The position numbers and the translations under genes are program-made. Below the pieces are notes generated by a model, which did not search any database, was not told the origin of the DNA, and saw nothing but the letters and a program-made list of their open reading frames with translations. A DNA stretch of 34,676 nt, from NCBI GenBank assembly GCA_019114165.1, contig DXGA01000004.1, positions 1 to 34,676 on the forward strand. The letters run 5' to 3'. The stretch comes from Candidatus Flavonifractor merdipullorum. GTDB lineage: Bacteria > Bacillota > Clostridia > Oscillospirales > Oscillospiraceae. Positions 1-6,900 of this stretch are shown in pieces (the stretch's first letter is position 1; each line of letters begins with the position of its first letter).

Positions 1-720
1 CTCCAGCTCGGTGCCGGGGGTGCAGAAGAACTCCAGCTCCATCTGCTCAAACTCGCGGGTGCGGAAGGTGAAGTTGCCCGGGGTGATCTCGTTGCGGAAG
101 GACTTGCCCACCTGGCACACGCCGAAGGGCAGCTTGCGGCGGGTGGTGCGCTGCACGTTCTGGAAGTTGACGAAAATGCCCTGGGCGGTCTCAGGACGGA
201 GGTAAACGGTGTTCTTGGCGTCCTCAGTCACGCCCTGGAAGGTCTTGAACATCAGGTTGAACTGGCGGATGTCGGTCCAGTTGTGCTTGCCGCAGGTGGG
301 GCAGGGGATGTTGTGCTCCTCCACAAAGGCCTTCATCTCCTCCTGGGAGAAGGCGTCCACCGGCTTGGGCAGGGTGAAGCCGGTCTCGGCGCACCAGTCC
401 TCGATGACCTTGTCGGCGCGGAAGCGCTCCTTGCACTCTTTGCAGTCCATGAGGGGATCGGAGAAGCCGCCCACATGGCCGGAGGCCACCCAGGTCTGGG
501 GATTCATGAGGATGGCGGCGTCCAGACCCACATTATAGCGGTTTTCCTGGACGAACTTCTTCCACCAGGCCTTTTTGACGTTGTTCTTCAGCTCCACGCC
601 CAGGGGGCCGTAGTCCCAGGTGTTGGCCAGACCGCCGTAGATCTCGCTGCCGGCGAAGATGAAGCCGCGGCCCTTACAGAGGTTGACGATCTGTTCCATG
701 GTCTTTTCGGTGTTCTTCAT
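1..720 (-). CDS. glyQS: Glycyl-tRNA synthetase, dimeric type (5' part only)
   Basis: Charges tRNA-Gly in the cytosol. Only the first 240 codons are inside the window; the rest lies beyond the left edge. Visible are two CxxC pairs near residues 90 and 140 (CKECKE and CPTCGK), which fit the zinc-binding insertion of the homodimeric bacterial/eukaryotic type. The class II signatures RPETAQG and FRNEITPG...[11 protein letters not shown] follow, so this is the single-chain enzyme and not the alpha/beta tetramer. The ATG at 718-720 is preceded by AAAGGAG. The gene has its own promoter and a Gly T-box leader, so it is a separate transcription unit from aspS upstream. Family assignment is secure; the unseen C-terminal part cannot be judged. 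Confidence 0.95.
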   Translation of the reverse strand, partial: MKNTEKTMEQIVNLCKGRGFIFAGSEIYGGLANTWDYGPLGVELKNNVKKAWWKKFVQENRYNVGLDAAILMNPQTWVASGHVGGFSDPLMDCKECKERFRADKVIEDWCAETGFTLPKPVDAFSQEEMKAFVEEHNIPCPTCGKHNWTDIRQFNLMFKTFQGVTEDAKNTVYLRPETAQGIFVNFQNVQRTTRRKLPFGVCQVGKSFRNEITPGNFTFRTREFEQMELEFFCTPGTELE

Positions 721-721
721 A

Positions 722-996
722 TGGTCTCAAACTCCTTTGTCTGGTATTGATATAGAAAAAAACGCCCTGAGCCCGAAGGCTCAGGGCGGATCTTCTCCGT
801 GGTACCACCTGAATTCGGAACGCATCCGTTCCGCACTCTTACCCAATAACGGCGGGTCGTCTCAACCGGCGGAGCATTTCCGCTCCGCGACTCACGGGCG
901 CCTTGGGCGGGACCGTCGGGAGCTTTGCACCGGCCAGCTCCTCTCTTGGGTCCGGGTCTTCCGCCTACTCTTCCCGGTCATTGTCTTTCCTCATTG
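722..996 (-). promoter_or_regulatory. T-box leader, tRNA-Gly responsive
   Basis: Untranslated leader of the glycyl-tRNA synthetase gene. Reading the minus strand, an AGTA box is followed by a stem (GGCGG with CCGCC). Right after it, AA-GGC-G puts a GGC glycine codon (900-902) in the specifier position. The antiterminator T-box core GGTGGTACCACGG lies around 805-820, followed by an intrinsic terminator at 756-788. Known mechanism: uncharged tRNA pairs with the specifier and the T-box bulge and prevents termination. The specifier matches the downstream enzyme, which supports the reading. The secondary structure was judged by eye only. Confidence 0.92.
756..788 (-). terminator. T-box leader terminator (glyQS)
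   Basis: A perfect 9-bp stem, CGCCCTGAG / CTCAGGGCG (763-771 and 780-788), is followed on the minus strand by a run of seven T (756-762). It lies just downstream of the T-box sequence, as expected for the conditional terminator of the leader. Confidence 0.93.
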
Positions 997-1001
997 GGCG
1001 T

Positions 1002-1030
1002 ATTCTATCACCTTTTGACCCTTCCGTCAA
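1002..1030 (-). promoter_or_regulatory. Sigma-A type promoter for glyQS leader
   Basis: Minus strand TTGACG (-35, 1025-1030), a 17-bp spacer, and TAGAAT (-10, 1002-1007). Transcription would start near 995, at the beginning of the T-box leader. Spacing and position both fit. Confidence 0.85.
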
Positions 1031-1058
1031 GGCGATTTCTCACGCTTCCTCCAGCTTA

Positions 1059-1200
1059 GTGCACACGATGTTCAGCGCGCCCCGCTGTGCGGGGCCCCTG
1101 ATGATGGGCGCGTTATTCGTCCTCTTCCTTTTTGGTGCACACGATGTTGAGCTCGTTAAGCTGGGCATCGGTGACAAAAGAGGGCGCGCCCATCATCAGG
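1059..1200. repeat. Inverted and direct copies of the aspS 3' end
   Basis: A 16-bp sequence CCTGATGATGGGCGCG (1097-1112) recurs as an exact inverted copy at 1185-1200 inside aspS. A 14-bp GTGCACACGATGTT occurs both just outside the gene (1059-1072) and inside it (1135-1148). On the minus strand the outer direct copy still reads ALNIVCTKLEEA-stop, against ELNIVCTKKEEDE-stop at the real end. A 7-bp hairpin GCCCCGC-ACA-GCGGGGC separates the two pieces. This looks like a local rearrangement of the 3' end. Confidence 0.75.
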
Positions 1201-2906
1201 TCCTGGGCGTTCTTGTTCATGGGGAAGGGGATGATCTCGCGGATGGAGTCCTCGCCGGCCAGCAGCATGACCATGCGGTCCACGCCCGGGGCGATACCGG
1301 CGTGGGGGGGCGCGCCGTAGGTGAAGGCGTTGTACATGGCGGGGAACTTGGCCTTTACATCGTCCTCGCCCAGACGGACCAGCTGGAAGGCCTCGATCAT
1401 GATCTCGGGGTCGTGGTTCCGCACCGCGCCGGAGGACAGCTCCACGCCGTTGCACACCAGGTCGTACTGGAAAGCGGTGATGGACAGGGGGTCCACCTCA
1501 CCGGCAGCGGCCTTCTTCAGAATCTCCAGACCGCCGTTGGGCATGGAGAAGGGATTGTGGCAGAACTCCAGCAGGCCGGACTCCTCGCCGATCTCGTACA
1601 TGGGGAAGTCCACGATCCAGCAGAAGGTGTACTGCTCCTTGTGGAAGTGCTCAGGCGCCAGGGCGGCCACCTGCTTGATGAGCACGCCGGCGGTCTTCTG
1701 GGCGGCCAACTTCTTGCCGGCGGTCAGGCCCACGAAGGTACCGGGCTGGAGGCCCAGGGCGTCGATGACCTGCTGCTTTTTGTCCTGGAGGAACTTGGAG
1801 ATGCCGCCCACCAGCTCGCCCTTCTCGTCCAGGCGGAACCAGTAGGCCTTGTTGCCAGACTGCACTTCCACGTCGGCGCAGAGCTTGTCGATCTGCTTGC
1901 GGGTGGCGGTGAAGTTGGTGACGGGCACCGCCTTGACGGTGTTGCCCTCGAAGGGACCAAAGCCGCAGTCAGAGAGCAGGGCGGTGGCGTCGGTGACGGT
2001 CAGGTCGATGCGCAGGTCGGGCTTGTCGGTGCCGTAGGTCTCCATGGCCTCCAGGTAGGAGATGCGCTGGAAGGGCGCGGGAGAGGCAGTGTTATACTTG
2101 CCGTACTTGGCAAAGATGGGGGGCAGCACGTCCTCCAGCACGGCGAACACGTCCTCCTGACCGGCAAAGGCCATCTCCATATCCAGCTGATAGAACTCGC
2201 CGGGGGAGCGGTCGCCGCGGGCGTCCTCGTCGCGGAAGCAGGGGGCGATCTGGAAGTACTTATCAAAGCCGGAGGCCATCAGCAGCTGCTTGAACTGCTG
2301 GGGCGCCTGGGGCAGGGCGTAGAACTTGCCGGGATGCTTGCGGCTGGGGACCAGATAGTCACGGGCGCCCTCGGGAGAGGAGGCGGTGAGGATGGGGGTG
2401 GTGATCTCCATAAAGCCGTGGTCGATCATGGCGGCGCGGAGGGCGGCCACCACGTTGGAGCGCAGCACGATGTTGTTCTTCACTTCCGGGTTGCGCAGGT
2501 CCAGATAGCGGTGCTTCAGGCGGGCGGACTCGTCGGCCTCCCGGCTGCGGTTGATCTGGAAGGGCAGCTCGTTGTGGCGGCAGCGGCCCAGCACCTCGAT
2601 GGAAGTGGGCACCACTTCAATGTCGCCGGTGGGGAGCTTGGGGTTCTTGGAGTCACGCTCCCGCACCACGCCGGTGACGGCAATGGTGGATTCCTTGTTG
2701 AGGGGTTTGACAATGGCCATCATTTCCTCATTCTCGATGACCACCTGGGTGGTGCCGTAGAAGTCGCGGAGCACCACGAAGGCCAGATTCTGGCCCACTT
2801 CCCGGATGTTCTCCAGGAAACCGGCCAGAGTAACGGTCTGGCCCACCTGCTCCATACGGAGCTCCCCACAGGTGTGGGTGCGGTAGAGCGTGTGCACGTT
2901 GTTCAT
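1113..2906 (-). CDS. aspS: Aspartyl-tRNA synthetase
   Basis: Class II synthetase of 597 aa, the usual bacterial length, charging tRNA-Asp. An N-terminal OB-fold anticodon domain (about 1-110) is followed by a catalytic domain with LPQAPQQFKQLLM (198-210), motif 2 FRDEDARGDRSPGEFYQLD (224-242), YGTDKPDLR, and motif 3 GVDRMVMLLAG near the C terminus. The anticodon-domain loop reads NIREVGQ where the E. coli enzyme has RRRDLG, so the common Leu at E. coli position 30 is Val here; this may bear on tRNA-Asp/Asn discrimination. The ATG at 2904-2906 follows a GGAG 12 nt upstream. It is the third gene after hisS and an SLH-protein gene. No obvious terminator follows; a duplicated scrap of its own 3' end does. 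Confidence 0.97.
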   Translation of the reverse strand: MNNVHTLYRTHTCGELRMEQVGQTVTLAGFLENIREVGQNLAFVVLRDFYGTTQVVIENEEMMAIVKPLNKESTIAVTGVVRERDSKNPKLPTGDIEVVPTSIEVLGRCRHNELPFQINRSREADESARLKHRYLDLRNPEVKNNIVLRSNVVAALRAAMIDHGFMEITTPILTASSPEGARDYLVPSRKHPGKFYALPQAPQQFKQLLMASGFDKYFQIAPCFRDEDARGDRSPGEFYQLDMEMAFAGQEDVFAVLEDVLPPIFAKYGKYNTASPAPFQRISYLEAMETYGTDKPDLRIDLTVTDATALLSDCGFGPFEGNTVKAVPVTNFTATRKQIDKLCADVEVQSGNKAYWFRLDEKGELVGGISKFLQDKKQQVIDALGLQPGTFVGLTAGKKLAAQKTAGVLIKQVAALAPEHFHKEQYTFCWIVDFPMYEIGEESGLLEFCHNPFSMPNGGLEILKKAAAGEVDPLSITAFQYDLVCNGVELSSGAVRNHDPEIMIEAFQLVRLGEDDVKAKFPAMYNAFTYGAPPHAGIAPGVDRMVMLLAGEDSIREIIPFPMNKNAQDLMMGAPSFVTDAQLNELNIVCTKKEEDE

Positions 2907-2951
2907 GAGATGATCAACTCCAAATCATTATTATTTGATATCTTGAAGGGA

Positions 2952-4034
2952 TTATTGGGAGAGCAAATTCTCCAGAAGGGTATGGGAGTAGGGCTGGTCC
3001 AACGGCAGGGTGACACCCAGGTTGTCCAGCTTGAGGGCGCTGCCGTCGGCGGCGCAGAACCAGACGTTGAGGCTGTCCGGGTTTTCCGGCGAGAAGGCGC
3101 ACTGGACGGTGCGCTGCACGCTGTCCAGCACGGAAAAGGCCAGCTGGGTGGAGTCATAGACGTGGAAGCCCGGCTTTTGGGGCTCCGGCGGACCGGCAAA
3201 GAGGGCGCTGGTGTCTGCCCAGGAAATGGTCACGCCCCCCTTGCCCACAAAAATCTCGGAAGCGTCCAGGTTCCAGCCGGTGAGGTCGCTCATTTCCGTG
3301 AGAAAATGTTCGATGAGAAGGGCGCTCTCTTCTGCCGGGTCCAGGGTGCTGTTGGTATAAAAGGGGACGAAATCTCCCTCCTGGCCCACATAAAGGGTGT
3401 ACTCCGCGCTGAGGGTGAAGCGCATCCGCAGCTCCTCCCGGGCCACCCGGGCTACCATGGCGGCGCACTCCGCCCGAGTCAGGGTCTTGTCCGGGGCAAA
3501 GGTGCCTTTGCTGTCCACGCCGGAGAGGATGCCCGCGTTATAAAAACGCAGCACGTCCTGGTCCTGGGTGTCGGGCAGGGTAGTGACGGTATTGATGGGG
3601 GAGAGCATATCGTCCGGCACCACGGCGGAGAGCAGAGCGACGAACTCCTGCCGGGTGGCCTGCTTTTCCGGGTCGGGGACGGTGATCCCCAGGTCCTCCA
3701 GGTAGCGCACATAGGAGGTATACCAGGGATAGGTGGAGTCCGCCAGGAAAATCGCCTCTCCGGTTATGGCCTCGTTCATACGGGCGGCAATGGCGGCTAC
3801 CTCGCCTGCCGTGAGCATCTGGTCGGGAGAAAAAGCCTGTCCGGTGCCCTGCATCAGGCCCACCTCGCAGCAGACCCGGGCGGCGTCGGCGTACCAGGAG
3901 CCCACCTCCACGTCAATGAAGCCGGGGTAGGTGCACCGGTCCGGAAAGACTTCCGCAGGGGAAGCCGCAGCGGCAGAGCCGGTCAGCAGCGCGGCAGAAA
4001 GGGCCAGCGCGGCCACGTTCCGAAGCAACGGCAT
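2952..4034 (-). CDS. Secreted SLH-domain protein with GerMN-like C-terminal domain
   Basis: 360 aa. Residues 1-24 are a signal peptide (hydrophobic core, AAA-type cleavage region). Three S-layer-homology segments follow: FIDVEVGSWYADAA...GLMQGTGQAFSPDQML (about 39-85), TRQEFVALLSAVVPDD (about 127-150), and AGILSGVDSKGTFAPDKTLTRAECAAMVARV (about 167-198). SLH domains are known to tether proteins to pyruvylated secondary cell-wall polymers. The last 150 residues, with a TQLAFSVLDSVQRTVQ...LNVWF pattern, recall GerMN-type domains, but this is tentative. The ATG is 5 nt after the hisS stop, so the two genes are translationally close, and aspS follows after 45 nt. It resembles the SLH protein at 10304-11260 in its third SLH segment and the stretch before it (LSPINTVTTLPD against LEPINDITTFPD). 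Confidence 0.85.
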   Translation of the reverse strand: MPLLRNVAALALSAALLTGSAAAASPAEVFPDRCTYPGFIDVEVGSWYADAARVCCEVGLMQGTGQAFSPDQMLTAGEVAAIAARMNEAITGEAIFLADSTYPWYTSYVRYLEDLGITVPDPEKQATRQEFVALLSAVVPDDMLSPINTVTTLPDTQDQDVLRFYNAGILSGVDSKGTFAPDKTLTRAECAAMVARVAREELRMRFTLSAEYTLYVGQEGDFVPFYTNSTLDPAEESALLIEHFLTEMSDLTGWNLDASEIFVGKGGVTISWADTSALFAGPPEPQKPGFHVYDSTQLAFSVLDSVQRTVQCAFSPENPDSLNVWFCAADGSALKLDNLGVTLPLDQPYSHTLLENLLSQ

Positions 4035-4039
4035 ATGTG

Positions 4040-5389
4040 TTACCCCCGATCCCGGATGGGCGTACCGGCGTTGCGTCCGGCCAGACCGGCCTGGATGCGG
4101 GCAATGGCCTCTTCCACGGTCTGGGTGAGCTGTTCGCCGGTGGTCATATCCTTGACGGCGGCCTTGTTCTGGGCGATCTCGTCCTCGCCCAGGAAGATCA
4201 CATAGGGGATGCCCAGCTTGTCGGCATAGCCGATCTTCTGCTTGAACTTCTTGTTCTCGGTGTAGAGCTGGGTGCGGATGCCCGCCTCCCGCAGGGCGGT
4301 GGCCAGGGAGATGGCGGGGGAGAGGTCCTCCGTCATGGGGAGGACCAGCACGTCGGCGGGGGCGGTGAGCAGTTCTTCGTTGAGGTACTTCTGCTCTTCC
4401 AGCACATAGAAAAGACGGGTCAGGCCAATGGAGATACCCACGCCGGGCAGTTGTTTATTGGTGTAATATTCCGCCAGGTTATCATATCTGCCGCCGGAGC
4501 AGATGGAACCGATCTCGGGGTGGTCCAGCATGGCGGTCTCGTAGACGGTGCCGGTGTAGTAGTCCAGGCCACGGGCAATGGTCAGATCCACCTTGAAGTG
4601 GTCGGCGGGCACGCCGAAGGCGGACAGGCAGCCCACCACGGTCTCCAGCTCGGAAATGCCCTGATCCAGCAGTGCATGCTTGCCCTTATAGGCAGCCAGG
4701 GCTTCCATAGGCGCCTCGGTGGACAGCAGGTCCAGCAGCTGACGGCCGGTCTCGGCGGGAACGGCAAATTCCTCGGTCAGGATGTTGAGCACCTTTTCAG
4801 GGCCGATCTTCTCCAGCTTGTCGATGGTGCGCATCACGTCGCCGGCGTGTTCCTCCAGACCCAGCAGGGCGAAAAGACCGTTGAGCACTTTACGGTTGTT
4901 CACCCGGATCTGGAAGCGGCGGAGGCCCAGGGTGGTGAACGCCTTATAGATGATGGCGGGGATCTCGGCCTCGTTGACAATGTCCAGCTTTCCGTCGCCG
5001 ATCACGTCGATGTCAGCCTGATAGAACTCACGGAAGCGGCCGCGCTGGGCGCGCTCACCGCGGTAGACCTTGCCGATCTGGAAGCGGCGGAAGGGGAAGG
5101 ACAGCTCGCCGGCGTGGAGGGCCACATACTTGGCCAGAGGGACGGTGAGGTCAAACCGGAGAGACAAATCGGTATCGCCCTTGGTGAAGCGGTAGATCTG
5201 CTTTTCGGTCTCGCCGCCGCCCTTGGCCAGCAGCACCTCGCTGGCCTCGATGAGGGGGGTGTCCAGACCGGTGAAGCCGTAGAGAGAATAGGTCCGGCGG
5301 AGGATCTCCACCATCCGGTCGAACTGGGCCTGACGGTCGGGCAGCAGTTCCATAAATCCGGAGAGCGTGCGGGGCTTGATTTGTGCCAT
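4040..5389 (-). CDS. hisS: Histidyl-tRNA synthetase
   Basis: Class II enzyme charging tRNA-His; 449 aa from the chosen ATG (MAQIKPRT...), a normal length. Seen: LRFDLTVPLAKYVA (77-90), motif 2 GRFREFYQADIDVIG (117-131), histidine motifs ARGLDYYTGTVYE and CSGGRYDNL, GVGISIGLTRL, and a C-terminal anticodon domain. The reading frame stays open upstream to 5464, but the ATG at 5387-5389 has GAGGTG 7 nt before it and matches the family N terminus. It is the first gene of the hisS-SLH-aspS operon, downstream of a T-box leader. A dispersed repeat and a run of short pyrimidine-rich direct repeats occupy the gap between leader terminator and start codon. Confidence 0.97.
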   Translation of the reverse strand: MAQIKPRTLSGFMELLPDRQAQFDRMVEILRRTYSLYGFTGLDTPLIEASEVLLAKGGGETEKQIYRFTKGDTDLSLRFDLTVPLAKYVALHAGELSFPFRRFQIGKVYRGERAQRGRFREFYQADIDVIGDGKLDIVNEAEIPAIIYKAFTTLGLRRFQIRVNNRKVLNGLFALLGLEEHAGDVMRTIDKLEKIGPEKVLNILTEEFAVPAETGRQLLDLLSTEAPMEALAAYKGKHALLDQGISELETVVGCLSAFGVPADHFKVDLTIARGLDYYTGTVYETAMLDHPEIGSICSGGRYDNLAEYYTNKQLPGVGISIGLTRLFYVLEEQKYLNEELLTAPADVLVLPMTEDLSPAISLATALREAGIRTQLYTENKKFKQKIGYADKLGIPYVIFLGEDEIAQNKAAVKDMTTGEQLTQTVEEAIARIQAGLAGRNAGTPIRDRG

Positions 5390-5451
5390 ACGATACACCT
5401 CAGTTTCAAGATTAAGAAAGAGTGAAGAGTAAAGAGTGGAGAGTGAAGATA

Positions 5452-5518
5452 AGGAGGCGCGCAAAGCGCGCCGGATGAAAGTTTTCTTTGCCTACTTTCT
5501 TTTTCAAAAGAAAGTAGG
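5452..5518 (-). repeat. Dispersed hairpin repeat, copy A
   Basis: On the minus strand, a 28-nt hairpin (5491-5518; 13-bp stem beginning CCTACTTTC, GA loop) is followed by GGCAAAGAAAACTTTCATC and a GGCGCGC-TTT-GCGCGCC palindrome. It is near-identical to the copy at 15077-15142 across about 65 bp. It abuts the 3' arm of the hisS leader terminator, so the place of a normal U-tract is taken by the repeat. Direct repeats of the GAAGAGT/GAGAGTG type fill 5410-5450. Confidence 0.85.
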
Positions 5519-5757
5519 CGTTCTCGTCCCTTGTCACGGGACGAGAACGCCTTGTTCTCGTGGTGCCACCCATGTTCGGTGCTCCTCTCTCCCAAAGAGC
5601 ACCCTTTCTGCTCCTGTTGCGGGGAGCTGCCGCGCCCGTCTCCGGGCCCGCTGGTAACGCCGTCTTCCCCGATCCCCTTCCGTAAGACCCTTCCAGCCGG
5701 TGAAGTCTCTCTCTGTCCGGGGGAAACCGGATACTCATGCGCCGTCATGGCGGTTTC
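5518..5757 (-). promoter_or_regulatory. T-box leader of the hisS-SLH-aspS operon
   Basis: The minus strand carries an AGTA box (GAGTATCC), an AG-rich stem I, the antiterminator core GGGTGGCACCACGAG (5558-5572), and a 13-bp terminator stem (5518-5550, arms beginning GCGTTCTCGTCCC). In the place where the glyQS leader has its specifier, GAA is followed by GAC (5662-5664), an Asp codon, so the leader may sense tRNA-Asp rather than tRNA-His. I could not fold it, so the specifier is tentative; the T-box call itself is firm. Confidence 0.88.
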
Positions 5758-5762
5758 GTTTC

Positions 5763-5791
5763 ATCTTATCCCAAATAGCGCAAAAAGTCAA
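5763..5791 (-). promoter_or_regulatory. Sigma-A type promoter for hisS operon
   Basis: Minus strand TTGACT (5786-5791), a 17-bp spacer, and TAAGAT (5763-5768). It would start transcription near 5756, at the T-box leader. The left target repeat of the insertion sequence begins 5 bp upstream of the -35 box, so the core promoter survived the insertion. Confidence 0.88.
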
Positions 5792-5795
5792 CGCC

Positions 5796-5822
5796 CTTTC
5801 TCACCACTGGGGCGAAAAAGAG
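5796..5822. repeat. Target-site duplication, left copy (27 bp)
   Basis: The 27 bases beginning CTTTCTCACC and ending AAAAAGAG are identical to 6874-6900 on the other side of the insertion sequence. The inverted-repeat ends of the element sit directly against both copies. Confidence 0.93.
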
Positions 5823-6873
5823 TGTAGAGGTACAATACATGTTGGACAGTTGAATAAAAAAGGATGAAGGATAAGGCCTCATCGGTTAAAGTTGAAGTTG
5901 CGGACAACAACTCAACGAGAGGGGGCCATATCCTTCATGAGCAAGAGTATAACACAGGACATGGCATATCGGCAATCCCTGATGAAGTACGCGGAGAAAT
6001 ATGGCGTCAGCCGAGCCAGTCGGAAGTACAACAAGAGCCGGTCGTACATATACTTCTGGAAGGCCAGGTGGGATGGGAGCGTGGCATCTCTGGCCTGCCA
6101 GTCTCGGCGGCCTCACAGCCATCCTAACCAGCATACGGAGGCAGAGCTGAAGCTGATCCGGGACATGCGCCGCCGCAATCCAAACCTGGGCATGGTGGAA
6201 CTGTGGCACCGGCTGCGGAAACGAGGTTATACCCGCCGCCCGGAGAGCCTGTTCCGGATTATGCGCAAGCTGGGGCTGTTTCCTGGGGCTGAGAAGAAGA
6301 AAGCATATAAACCCAAGCCTTATGAGCAGATGACCTATCCCGGCCAGCGGGTCCAGGTAGACGTGAAGGTGGTGCCCCGCAGGTGCATTGCGGACCCGGA
6401 GCTCCGCCTGTTCCAGTACACCGCCATTGATGAGTTCACACGTCTGCGCTTCCTGGCTGCCTATCCGGAACAGAGCACCTACTCCTCCGCCGACTTCCTG
6501 AAAAGGTTGTTCAAGTGGTATGCACGCCGGGGTATCCGGGTGGAATGTGTCCAGACAGACAATGGCTTTGAGTTTACCAACCGCTTTTCCAACAGCAGGC
6601 GGGATCTGCCCACCCTCTTTGAGACCGCCGCTGCCAGGCTGGGCATCCGCCACAAACTCATCCGTCCCTACACGCCCCGCCACAACGGAAAAGTGGAGCG
6701 CAGCCACCGGGAGGACCAGAGACGCTTTTACGCCTGCCACAGCTTCTACTCCCTGGATGACTTTGCAAAGCAGCTCGCCTTCCACAACCGCCGCTCCAAC
6801 AACTTCCCTATGAGGCCGCTTGGCTGGCGCTCTCCCTTAGAGTTCACCGTCCAATATGTTTGACAAACCTACA
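5823..6873 (+). mobile_element. Insertion sequence, DDE (IS481/IS1202-like), 1051 bp
   Basis: A complete element. The ends are imperfect inverted repeats beginning TGTAG (left TGTAGAGGTACAATACATGT; right, reverse complement, TGTAGGTTTGTCAAACATAT), both continuing into TTGGAC. They lie against exact 27-bp direct repeats. One transposase gene fills the element. An rve-type DDE transposase with TGT...ACA ends fits the IS481/IS3 superfamily. The 27-bp target repeat is too long for typical IS481 (about 4-15 bp) and matches the 24-29 bp reported for the IS1202 group. The group assignment is inference. Confidence 0.9.
5937..6863 (+). CDS. DDE transposase (rve integrase core)
   Basis: 308 aa from the ATG at 5937. 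A helix-turn-helix region (about 10-45, KYGVSRASRKYNKSRSYIYFW) and a second HTH-like segment (about 65-115) precede the catalytic core. Likely triad residues are D142 (VQVDVK), D208 (VQTDNGFEF) and E254 (HNGKVERSH). A TTG 45 nt further upstream keeps the frame open, but no better ribosome site is seen there. The frame is intact with all catalytic residues, so the element may be active. It would cut and join the TGT...ACA ends of the surrounding element. It resembles transposases common in gut Clostridia and usually labelled IS481-like. Confidence 0.93.
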   Translation: MSKSITQDMAYRQSLMKYAEKYGVSRASRKYNKSRSYIYFWKARWDGSVASLACQSRRPHSHPNQHTEAELKLIRDMRRRNPNLGMVELWHRLRKRGYTRRPESLFRIMRKLGLFPGAEKKKAYKPKPYEQMTYPGQRVQVDVKVVPRRCIADPELRLFQYTAIDEFTRLRFLAAYPEQSTYSSADFLKRLFKWYARRGIRVECVQTDNGFEFTNRFSNSRRDLPTLFETAAARLGIRHKLIRPYTPRHNGKVERSHREDQRRFYACHSFYSLDDFAKQLAFHNRRSNNFPMRPLGWRSPLEFTVQYV

Positions 6874-6900
6874 CTTTCTCACCACTGGGGCGAAAAAGAG
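6874..6900. repeat. Target-site duplication, right copy (27 bp)
   Basis: Exact copy of 5796-5822. It contains the last codons and the stop codon (TGA, 6881-6879 on the minus strand) of the neighbouring 302-aa gene, so the duplication left that gene complete. Confidence 0.93.

Noticed and set aside
903-4205. Very long plus-strand open frame (1100 codons)
   Set aside because: It lies antisense to aspS and the SLH gene; the product is low-complexity Gly/Val/Leu/His, a known effect of GC-rich codon bias on the opposite strand.
5390-5464. Longer N terminus for HisS
   Set aside because: The extra 25 codons encode Ser/Leu repeats from the tandem direct repeats; the ATG at 5389 has a good ribosome site.
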